This document shows, in pieces, positions 1-5,703 of a DNA stretch of 6,924 nucleotides; within the stretch, counting starts at the first letter, position 1; each line of letters begins with the position of its first letter. The DNA comes from Lysobacterales bacterium (GTDB lineage Bacteria; Pseudomonadota; Gammaproteobacteria; Xanthomonadales; Marinicellaceae). The DNA lies in assembly GCA_026990095.1 (NCBI GenBank), contig JALSIL010000013.1, positions 1 through 6,924 on the forward strand, in the 5' to 3' direction. A model generated the notes under the pieces. It saw only the letters and a program-made list of their open reading frames with translations. It was not told the DNA's origin and ran no database searches. The position numbers were made by a program, and so were the translations under genes.

Positions 1-13
1 ATGGTGATCTTTT

Positions 14-70
14 CGCCCAGAAAATTAAGGTCTATTATACTATTTCTGGGTGTTTTGTTCCTTGCTTTTT
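14..70 (+). terminator. Possible rho-independent terminator of a gene left of the window
   Basis: Bases 14-23 (CGCCCAGAAA) can pair with 43-52 (TTTCTGGGTG): 10 pairs, one of them G.T, with a 19-base AT-rich loop. A T-rich stretch with a run of six T follows, as expected on the + strand only. A TGA at 5-7 in frame 2 could be the stop of a gene entering from the left. The loop is long and the T tract is interrupted by Gs and Cs, so this is tentative. Confidence 0.35.
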
Positions 71-123
71 TATAGATAATTCTTTATTAATCATTTGGAT
101 AGGTTGTTTTTCAGGGGTGACTA

Positions 124-223
124 AATATCAGTAGCTTATGGAATAAGTGTATGTGTCATGGATGACACAATCAAGCCTACAAGGACGTATTTACGGCGTC
201 TTCTGGAATAAGTTACTGATATT
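124..223. repeat. Foldable about 100-bp repeat with terminal inverted repeats (MITE-like)
   Basis: The ends are inverted repeats of 16 bp: 124-139 reads AATATCAGTAGCTTAT, and the reverse complement of 208-223 differs only at one base, where a G.U pair is possible. Inside are a near-perfect palindrome, TGTGTCATGGATGACACA (152-169), and a second hairpin, 182-187 with 197-202, giving a three-stem cloverleaf-like layout. The 10-mer TGGAATAAGT also occurs as a direct repeat at 139-148 and 204-213, next to each end. I see no open reading frame and no clear target-site duplication. The inner core resembles dispersed repeats I recall from gammaproteobacterial genomes, but this cannot be verified here. 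It lies 29 bases past the mgtE stop, so it may also be transcribed in the mgtE 3' end. Confidence 0.6.
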
Positions 224-230
224 GAAACTA

Positions 231-249
231 TAACTACGCTGAGTAGTTA
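231..249 (-). terminator. Small hairpin just downstream of mgtE, weak terminator candidate
   Basis: TAACTAC (231-237) and GTAGTTA (243-249) form a perfect 7-bp inverted repeat with a 5-base loop, three bases past the mgtE stop. No convincing U tract follows on the minus strand, so termination would be weak or would need the larger fold at 124-223. Confidence 0.3.
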
Positions 250-252
250 CGA

Positions 253-1605
253 TTAAAGCAGGATTATCTCAGCCAGCCCCAAAAAAACAAAAAAGCCGAT
301 GGCATCCGTGGCTGTTGTTAATAACAAAGGAGACGCAATCGCCGGATCGCCACCAAATTTTTTAATCAGTAATGGAATCGTCGAGCCTATTAAACCGGCA
401 ATCGCCAGGTTTATTATTATCGCCATAGCAATCACCAAGCCAAGCAAAAATTGGTGAAACCACAAAAACGTGATAATGGAAACAACACCGCCAATGATCA
501 AACCATTATAAACAGCAATCATGATTTCCCGCTTGATAACAGGAAAAGCATTCTGCCAATCAATTTGCCCCAAAGCGAGTTTTCTTACCGTTACAGTCAC
601 AGCCTGATTACCAACATTACCGCCTAAAGCCGCAACAATGGGCATCAGTATGGCCAGGGCAACTAACTGTTCAATCGTCTCTTTGAATAGACTGACTATA
701 AAGGCAGCAAGGCACAAAGCCGTCAAATTGATAAACAACCATCGAAGCCGTGCCTCTCTTGCTGAAGTAAAACTTTCTTCTTCTGCAACATCACTGGCGC
801 CCGCCATTTTCAAAGCCTGATTTTGTTCCTGCATTCGAATCAAATCATAAATATCTTCGAAAACAATTCGGCCTTCTAATCGATCATGATCATCGACAAC
901 CGCGACGACACTCAGATCATAATCTTCAAACAATTGAATAACTTCTTTAATCGGGGTTGTGGCATGCACACTAATCGGCTTGCGATGATGAACGGTTGCC
1001 TTTGCCATGATTTCCTGCAAGGTATCATTATCATTGAACAACATCAGATCAGTAAAATGGAGGGTGGCGAGCAAATGCTTATCAGCATCGACAACAAATA
1101 ATTTGAAAATGGGGCTATTTGGATTTTCTTTCCTGAAAACCCGGACTTTCTCTTTGACTTGCCCGAGTGTTTCTGTCAATTTAGCCGCCAACACTTCGGT
1201 TTTCATATACGCGCCAGCCTGATCAGATGAAAATTGTGACAGATTGTTCACTTCGGCCTGCTCATCGGGCGCCAATAAGCGATAGGTATTTTTTGCGTAA
1301 TTCTGGTCGTATTGTTTGACGCGTTGTAAAAAGTCAGTCAACTCATCACTATCAAGATAGGATAAAGATGTTGCCATTTTTTTATGGGGTATGCGGGAAA
1401 ATGCTTCTTCAAAAATATCACTCGGCAATTCCATCAACACTCTACAAAGGTTTTCTAAAGGTAATTTAGCCAGCTCTGCAAAAAAAACACCCACATCTTG
1501 CTCATATTGCAGCCGTAATTGTTTGGCAATTTGCTTTGGCGTATCGGTTTGTTGCGAGGCAGCATCAGGCTGAATATTTTTTAAGCTATCTAGGGTATTT
1601 TGCAT
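253..1605 (-). CDS. mgtE: MgtE family Mg2+ transporter/channel
   Basis: This inner-membrane Mg2+ channel gates uptake by sensing cytosolic Mg2+ with its N and CBS domains. At 450 aa it has the family's full length. The order is an alpha-helical MgtE N domain (about residues 35-130), a CBS pair (about 135-190 and 198-258), a linking helix with charged residues (about 258-288), then five predicted membrane helices (about 288-450). The signature GGNVGNQA is at residues 328-335. The last segments carry FGGDPAIASP (417-426) and TATDAIGFF (430-438), where Asp434 matches the pore Asp of Thermus MgtE. The ATG at 1605 is preceded by a GGA-type ribosome site (ACGGAAACGA). The gene stands alone, divergent from the glycosyltransferase pair. 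A leader of about 180 nt is inferred from the promoter candidate at 1794-1822. Cobalt transport is a secondary possibility for this family. Confidence 0.96.
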   Translation of the reverse strand: MQNTLDSLKNIQPDAASQQTDTPKQIAKQLRLQYEQDVGVFFAELAKLPLENLCRVLMELPSDIFEEAFSRIPHKKMATSLSYLDSDELTDFLQRVKQYDQNYAKNTYRLLAPDEQAEVNNLSQFSSDQAGAYMKTEVLAAKLTETLGQVKEKVRVFRKENPNSPIFKLFVVDADKHLLATLHFTDLMLFNDNDTLQEIMAKATVHHRKPISVHATTPIKEVIQLFEDYDLSVVAVVDDHDRLEGRIVFEDIYDLIRMQEQNQALKMAGASDVAEEESFTSAREARLRWLFINLTALCLAAFIVSLFKETIEQLVALAILMPIVAALGGNVGNQAVTVTVRKLALGQIDWQNAFPVIKREIMIAVYNGLIIGGVVSIITFLWFHQFLLGLVIAMAIIINLAIAGLIGSTIPLLIKKFGGDPAIASPLLLTTATDAIGFFVFLGLAEIILL

Positions 1606-1634
1606 TCGTTTCCGTAGGCTGGTTTTGTTGACAA

Positions 1635-1663
1635 AATGACTGCGTCAATGCGTCCCAGTCATT
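1635..1663 (-). promoter_or_regulatory. Hairpin in the mgtE leader close to the start codon
   Basis: AATGACTG (1635-1642) and CAGTCATT (1656-1663) are a perfect 8-bp inverted repeat with a 13-base loop. On the mgtE message it ends about 29 bases before the ATG. It does not itself cover the ribosome site, and it has no U tract. It does not look like the M-box riboswitch, so any control role is conjecture. Confidence 0.3.
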
Positions 1664-1739
1664 AATCTCGCCAGAATGTGCTGAGTAGCATAAACAAATT
1701 TTATCGCACTTTTCCTGATAATGAGAGGCGTTTATTGAA

Positions 1740-1788
1740 AAAAACCAACACATAAAAAAGGTTTTTGTTTTTGGAATAAGAAAAAACC
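1740..1788 (-). promoter_or_regulatory. Competing A/T-rich hairpins at the 5' end of the mgtE leader
   Basis: AAAAACC occurs at 1740-1746 and again at 1782-1788, and GGTTTTT lies between them at 1760-1766. The middle block can pair with either outer one, but not both. Read on the minus strand, the promoter-distal pairing (1766-1760 with 1746-1740) is followed directly by a short T run, a terminator-like arrangement. The other pairing would disrupt it. Each stem has only two GC pairs, so stability is poor, and simple A/T tract bias could explain it. Confidence 0.25.
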
Positions 1789-1793
1789 CAAAA

Positions 1794-1822
1794 ATTAGTA
1801 TGTTTGAGTGTGATTTTGTCAA
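1794..1822 (-). promoter_or_regulatory. Candidate sigma70 promoter for mgtE
   Basis: On the minus strand a perfect -35 box TTGACA (1822-1817) is followed, after exactly 17 bases, by ACTAAT (1799-1794), which has 4 of 6 consensus bases. Transcription would start near 1787, giving a 5' leader of about 180 nt before the mgtE ATG. It sits back to back with the rightward promoter at 1832-1840. Confidence 0.5.
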
Positions 1823-1831
1823 TTTACAGCA

Positions 1832-1840
1832 TGTTATAAT
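1832..1840 (+). promoter_or_regulatory. Candidate extended -10 promoter for the first glycosyltransferase gene
   Basis: TGTTATAAT is a perfect extended -10 element (TGn plus TATAAT), about 33 bases before the ATG at 1873. No good -35 box sits 16-18 bases upstream. TTGTCA at 1816-1821 is too close, at 13 bases. Extended -10 promoters tolerate a missing -35. AGG at 1861-1863 is the likely ribosome site, 9 bases before the start. Confidence 0.5.
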
Positions 1841-1872
1841 CACGCCGTTTTTTTCTAAACAGGTATTTAGTC

Positions 1873-3318
1873 ATGTGGTTCAACTGGACAGTCGGATTTC
1901 TGATTCTATTTCGTTTCGGCTTGTTTATCTATTTTTTAATGGTTGACCATACCTTTATCCATTTAGATTCGGGCGCTTATATTGATCTTGCTGACAATCT
2001 GCTTCGCAATCATGTTTTTACCATGAGTTCTCCCAACCCGGACTTTGAAGTACAATCCCAAGATCGACCTTATGGGCCTGAAGTTTTTCGAACCCCGGGT
2101 TTTCCTGTATTTTTGGCGCTATTCAAATTACTGGGGATAAATGACTTGTTCTGGGTGGTTTATGGACAGGAAATTATTTATCTTGCTTCGGTATTTCTCT
2201 TTTACCAATATGGACGACAATTATTGGGGCTGAATTTTACTCGTATTGGCGTCATTTTTTTGATGTTAAATCCTGGCGGCATTGCCTACACCAAACTAAT
2301 TTTGTCAGAAACCCTGTTTATGCCTTTTGTTTTTGGCAGCCTATTCTCGATTGGATTTTATTTCAAAAAACGACATTGGAAATATCTGTTTTTCGCAGGC
2401 ATCATCATGGGGATTGGCGCACTCATTCGCCCTATTATGTATTATTTTCCCTGGGTTGCGGCAGGGACAATTTTGTTTTTTTATCGAAACAATAAATATA
2501 GCTGGTTTCATACCAGTGTAATGCTGTTGACCTTCCTACTGGTTATTTCACCGTGGTTAATCAGAAATTATCAAATTTACGGCCAATACTTTTTCAGTGG
2601 TCAGGCGAGTAATGTACTGGTCCATTACCATGTCCCCAGAGTCTGGAATGCTGAAGGCATAAGAAGCTATTGGGATGGTCGTCCATTCATTAGAAAAATG
2701 GTTGCGGAAGCCAGAATTGACAAGGAAAAACAATTGGGTAGACCGCTGGATGCTGTTGAGTTTTTCAAATTTCAGCAGCAAATCGCATTGAAAGAATTGA
2801 TTAAATACCCAAAAACCTATCTGACCCAGTGGATAAGCGGTACGTTAAAAGCTATGTATGTTCCTTTCGCGGTAGAAGTATATAACGTCTATCATGAACC
2901 TGGCGCACCCATTCCCTTTATTGAGCTACTACCTGATACCCTACAGGCTGAAAAAACGAATGCATTAGGCATCCCGGTTTTTTCAAAAACCAGCATAACC
3001 GGCAAATTGTTTTATTTTGTCACTCATGCCCGCCCCCTTTATTTATTATCAATCATCACCAGTGTGCTGACCATGGTTTTTGCCTTGTTGGGCGTTTTTT
3101 ATGTTGTTCAGAAAAAAGACCCTTTTTTATGGCTGATAATGCTGGCAAATTTTTATTACATCAGTGTTGCTGGCCCTACGGGCTATGCCAGATTCAGACT
3201 GCCTGTTGATGTTTTCTGGTTTATTCAGGCAATCTTTGGAGGTATCTGGTGCTGGGGATTTTTTCAGCAATTATTATCACCATTAAAATCAAAAATGTTA
3301 ACAACCGGGGCTGGCTAA
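1873..3318 (+). CDS. GT-C fold (GT39-like) membrane glycosyltransferase, copy A
   Basis: This is a polytopic inner-membrane protein of 481 aa with about ten hydrophobic segments and no separate signal peptide. It has the layout of GT39/ArnT-like transferases, which move sugars from polyprenyl-phosphate carriers onto protein, lipid or glycan outside the cytoplasmic membrane. Supporting landmarks are an acidic first-loop motif (HLDSGAYIDLA, residues 30-40), FRTPGFPVFLALF (72-84), LILSETLF (142-149), GALIRP (182-187), SPWLIRNYQIYG (226-237) and GYARFRLPV (437-445). The sugar and acceptor cannot be told from the sequence. The ATG at 1873 has AGG upstream, and the paralogue begins with the same MWF. 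The downstream neighbour is a same-strand paralogue 107 bases away, so the two are probably co-transcribed. No glycan cluster is visible around them. The family is fairly sure and the exact function unknown. Confidence 0.82.
   Translation: MWFNWTVGFLILFRFGLFIYFLMVDHTFIHLDSGAYIDLADNLLRNHVFTMSSPNPDFEVQSQDRPYGPEVFRTPGFPVFLALFKLLGINDLFWVVYGQEIIYLASVFLFYQYGRQLLGLNFTRIGVIFLMLNPGGIAYTKLILSETLFMPFVFGSLFSIGFYFKKRHWKYLFFAGIIMGIGALIRPIMYYFPWVAAGTILFFYRNNKYSWFHTSVMLLTFLLVISPWLIRNYQIYGQYFFSGQASNVLVHYHVPRVWNAEGIRSYWDGRPFIRKMVAEARIDKEKQLGRPLDAVEFFKFQQQIALKELIKYPKTYLTQWISGTLKAMYVPFAVEVYNVYHEPGAPIPFIELLPDTLQAEKTNALGIPVFSKTSITGKLFYFVTHARPLYLLSIITSVLTMVFALLGVFYVVQKKDPFLWLIMLANFYYISVAGPTGYARFRLPVDVFWFIQAIFGGIWCWGFFQQLLSPLKSKMLTTGAG
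3001..3149 (+). repeat. Near-identical tract shared with 4560-4708
   Basis: This 149-base block of copy A matches 4560-4708 of copy B with only three differences, including 91 consecutive identical bases (3059-3149 against 4618-4708). The flanking parts of the two genes differ at about 16-20% of positions, mostly silent. It encodes residues about 377-426 of copy A, covering two membrane segments. Confidence 0.85.
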
Positions 3319-3425
3319 TAAAATAGTGTTCCTTTTTTATGGACAACTTTTTTTCAGCATATCTTTGCAGTTCCGCTACTCATATTATCATCGCCTTACT
3401 TTTTCATCGCTCTGGAGCTTAGCCA

Positions 3426-4877
3426 ATGTGGTTTCGTTGGATAATTGTATTTCTGATCATTATTCGAATCAGCTTGTTTATTTATTACATTGCTGTTACT
3501 GGTGATACTCATTATGAACACCTCGATACAAAAGTTTATGTTGATTTAGCGGAAAACCTGTGGCACAAACATGCTTTTGCAATTTCTTCGCGCGATATTA
3601 TTTCCCACACACAATACAGAGACGTCCCTCTTGGCCCAGAAGTTTTCAGAACTCCTGGGTATCCGCTTTTCCTGGCTGTTATTAAATTATTTGGAATGAA
3701 AAGCTATCTTTGGGTAATTTTCTGGCAGGAAATTATCTATTTTTTTACGGCTATTTTGTTTTATAAATTTGCCAGCGAGCTTTTTCATAAAAAAATCGCA
3801 CAAATTGGTTTTATTTTTTTAATGCTGGATCCAGGCGGCATTGCTTATCCAAAGCTGATTCTGTCAGAAACGCTGTTTCTGCCATTTGTATTTGGCAGTC
3901 TGTTTTCTATCGGTCTCTACTTTAAAAATTCTCGTTGTCAATATTTGCTCATCGCCGGTATTCTAATGGCAATAGGAGCATTAATCAGGCCAGTACTTGT
4001 TTATTTCCCTATCATCGCTGGTGGAGTCGTTTTGTTTTTTTACCGCCACCAACAGAAAGTTATGATGCATGTCAGTGTCATGCTGCTTTCATTTGCCCTT
4101 GTTCTATCACCCTGGGTGATAAGAAATTATCGTATTTTCGACCAATACTTCTTTAGCGGACAATCTGGTAACGTTATTACGCATTATCATCTTCCCAGCG
4201 TGTGGAATGCAGAAGGAATTAGAGGTTACTTTGATGGTCGGGAATATATTAGGAAAAAAGTAGCAAACGTTCGATCAGAACAAGAAAAAAAACTAGGAAG
4301 ACCTTTGAACGAAGTTGAGTTTTTCAATCTCCAACGAAAAATGGCTATCCATGAATTACTCAAGTACCCCAAGACGTATCTGACCCAATGGATAAGCGGT
4401 ACTTTGAAAGCCATGTACGTTCCTTTTGCGGTAGAAGTTTATAATGTCTATCATAAGCCTGGCGCACCTATCCCTTTTATTGAGTTACTTCCCGATACAC
4501 TTCAGGCTGAAAAAACCGACACTTTAGGCATCCCGGTTATTTCAAAGACCAGCATCATTGGCAAATTGTTTTATTTTGTCACTCATGCCCGCTTCCTTTA
4601 TTTATTATCAATCATCTCCAGTGTGCTGACCATGGTTTTTGCCTTGTTGGGCGTTTTTTATGTTGTTCAGAAAAAAGACCCTTTTTTATGGCTGATAATG
4701 CTGGCAAACTTTTATTTTACCAGCGTTGCAGGGCCTACGGGATATGCCAGATTTAGATTTCCGATTGATGTATTCTGGTTTATTCAGGCGATTTGGGGAG
4801 GTATACTGTGCTGGGATATATGTCAGCATTTTGTTGCTTTATTAAAACAGCGAAACCAGGTAATAAATGTCAACTAA
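3426..4877 (+). CDS. GT-C fold (GT39-like) membrane glycosyltransferase, copy B
   Basis: This 483-aa paralogue of the gene at 1873-3318 aligns end to end with only small gaps near residues 25-65. It keeps the same landmarks: EHLDTKVYVDLAENL (31-45), FRTPGYPLFLAV (74-85), LILSETLF (144-151), GALIRPV (184-190), SPWVIRNYRIF (228-238) and GYARFRFPI (439-447). It is therefore also predicted to be a polyprenyl-phosphate-sugar-dependent transferase in the inner membrane. The start is supported by GGAG at 3414-3417, 8 bases upstream. Copies A and B diverge most in the first periplasmic loop (about residues 25-70), the region expected to touch the substrate. They are almost identical in DNA over part of the C-terminal third. 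The stop codon overlaps that of the convergent stress protein gene by 4 bases. Donor and acceptor are unknown. Confidence 0.82.
   Translation: MWFRWIIVFLIIIRISLFIYYIAVTGDTHYEHLDTKVYVDLAENLWHKHAFAISSRDIISHTQYRDVPLGPEVFRTPGYPLFLAVIKLFGMKSYLWVIFWQEIIYFFTAILFYKFASELFHKKIAQIGFIFLMLDPGGIAYPKLILSETLFLPFVFGSLFSIGLYFKNSRCQYLLIAGILMAIGALIRPVLVYFPIIAGGVVLFFYRHQQKVMMHVSVMLLSFALVLSPWVIRNYRIFDQYFFSGQSGNVITHYHLPSVWNAEGIRGYFDGREYIRKKVANVRSEQEKKLGRPLNEVEFFNLQRKMAIHELLKYPKTYLTQWISGTLKAMYVPFAVEVYNVYHKPGAPIPFIELLPDTLQAEKTDTLGIPVISKTSIIGKLFYFVTHARFLYLLSIISSVLTMVFALLGVFYVVQKKDPFLWLIMLANFYFTSVAGPTGYARFRFPIDVFWFIQAIWGGILCWDICQHFVALLKQRNQVINVN
4560..4708 (+). repeat. Near-identical tract shared with 3001-3149
   Basis: This is the partner of the block in copy A, at an offset of 1559 bases and in the same orientation and frame. 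It codes for residues about 379-428 of copy B. Identity falls sharply just outside both edges, as expected of a conversion tract rather than of protein-level constraint. Confidence 0.85.
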
Positions 4878-5314
4878 CTTTCTTTTATCCGCACCGCCAA
4901 AACATCGCAATTGGCATGATGCAAAACTGCATTTGCCGTTGAACCTAGCAGCAGTGCCAGGCCGTGTCGGCCATGCGATCCCAAAACAATCAAATCGACA
5001 TTATTTTGATCGGCAATATGGGTTATCTCCTGCTTGGGGTTCCCCCAGACCAGCCATCGGCAATCATCAATGACATCAAGCTGTTTTGCTACCTGGATGA
5101 ATTTTTGTTTTTCTGCTTCCAACAATTCATTGTCTGTCTTTTCTGTAAGTGAAATGACAGTGCCATAAGGAACTTGCGGCATGGGAATATTATCCAGAAT
5201 ATGAATCAGGCTTAATTTTGCACCATATACTGTTGCCAGATTTTTTGCTTTTTGGGTAATATTCTGACTTTGTGCAGAAAAATCGATGCTTGCCATGATG
5301 TGCTGATAGTTCAT
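4874..5314 (-). CDS. Universal stress protein, UspA family
   Basis: This is a single-domain cytoplasmic Usp protein of 146 aa, the usual length. It opens with YQHIMASIDFS, the first beta strand with the Asp that contacts nucleotide in ATP-binding members. It ends with VDLIVLGSHGRHG followed by LLLGSTANAVLHHANCDVLAV. The Gly-x2-Gly-x8-Gly-Ser pattern suggests an ATP-binding rather than an E. coli UspA-type protein. I chose the ATG at 5314 because AAAGGG lies 6 bases upstream. A TTG at 5344 would add 10 unlikely residues. It follows the globin remnant by 26 bases on the same strand and was probably its operon partner, which would link it to respiratory or nitrosative stress. The 3' end overlaps the convergent glycosyltransferase stop by 4 bases. 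Confidence 0.92.
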   Translation of the reverse strand: MNYQHIMASIDFSAQSQNITQKAKNLATVYGAKLSLIHILDNIPMPQVPYGTVISLTEKTDNELLEAEKQKFIQVAKQLDVIDDCRWLVWGNPKQEITHIADQNNVDLIVLGSHGRHGLALLLGSTANAVLHHANCDVLAVRIKES

Positions 5315-5340
5315 TTTGTACCCTTTGTTGATTCTAAAAT

Positions 5341-5571
5341 TCAAGAATTGACCATATGTGTTGCCAATTGAAACAAAGCTTGCCGGATGCTCTGTTTTAA
5401 TGATTCATCAATGTCCATGTCACTCAAAGCCTTGTCCATACATGCCATCCACTGATCTCTTTCTTCAATACCAATTGTAAATGGAAAATGCCGCCGTCTT
5501 AACCTGGGATGGCCAAATTCCTGCTGGTAAAGATCAGGGCCACCCAGCCAACCTGAAAAAAATTTGAACAA
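5341..5571 (-). pseudogene. Group II truncated haemoglobin (GlbO/YjbI-like), C-terminal half only
   Basis: The 76 readable residues match the second half of a group II truncated haemoglobin, a haem protein of about 130 aa linked to O2/NO handling. FFSGWLGGPDLY (residues 4-15), GHPRLRRRHFPF (20-31) with the proximal haem His at 28, and ERDQW (37-41) with the family's Trp G8 are all present. The N-terminal half, with helices A to E and the distal-pocket Tyr residues, is absent. The frame is open only to a TAA at 5596-5598, and the codons upstream of about 5575 do not resemble the family. The first usable start is a TTG at 5571 inside a helix, without a good ribosome site. A functional globin is therefore unlikely. 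The DNA composition changes abruptly to very AT-rich at this point, suggesting an insertion or rearrangement breakpoint. Family identity is confident; the cause of truncation is inferred. Confidence 0.85.
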
Positions 5572-5659
5572 CTTTAAACAGTATTGTGAGTGTATTTAAG
5601 TTATTGATTGTTAATAAATTATTTATGTTGACTTAAAAATTGTTTTGTGATATATGAAT

Positions 5660-5688
5660 ATTATCAAATAGTTACAAACTGTAATCAA
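5660..5688 (-). promoter_or_regulatory. Candidate sigma70 promoter reading into the globin remnant and usp
   Basis: On the minus strand TTGATT (5688-5683) is followed after 17 bases by GATAAT (5665-5660), with 5 of 6 consensus bases in the -10 box. Transcription would begin near 5653 and run through the broken globin into the stress protein gene. The region is so AT-rich that chance matches are likely. Confidence 0.35.
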
Positions 5689-5696
5689 ATTTGTAA
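5672..5696 (-). terminator. AT-rich inverted repeat after the beta-helix gene
   Basis: TTACAAA (5672-5678) and TTTGTAA (5690-5696) form a perfect 7-bp inverted repeat with an 11-base loop, eight bases past the stop of the beta-helix gene. GTAATCA is also directly repeated at 5681-5687 and 5693-5699. The stem has one GC pair and a poor U tract, so it may be a weak terminator or a protein-binding site. It overlaps the promoter candidate. Confidence 0.25.
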
Positions 5697-5703
5697 TCAT
5701 CAT

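Noticed and set aside
1..75. Short + strand frame starting at base 1 that codes a hydrophobic 24-residue peptide
   Set aside because: It is only 24 codons, has no visible ribosome site because it starts at the window edge, and overlaps the hairpin and T-rich terminator candidate. It could be chance.
638..1222. Several + strand frames of 60-71 codons inside mgtE
   Set aside because: They are antisense shadows of a well-conserved gene, with no domain resemblance and no convincing ribosome sites.
1606..1790. M-box Mg2+ riboswitch upstream of mgtE
   Set aside because: None of the conserved M-box sequence or its multi-helix layout is recognisable. Only generic hairpins are visible.
1586..1843. 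85-codon minus-strand frame as a stand-alone gene
   Set aside because: Its long version starts upstream of the likely mgtE promoter and runs through promoter-like and A/T tract DNA. Only the shorter leader frame from 1753 is worth a mention, as a low-interest finding.
4874..5344. TTG at 5344 as the start of the universal stress protein
   Set aside because: It adds ten residues not typical of the family. The ATG at 5314 has a strong ribosome site six bases upstream and starts right at the first domain strand.
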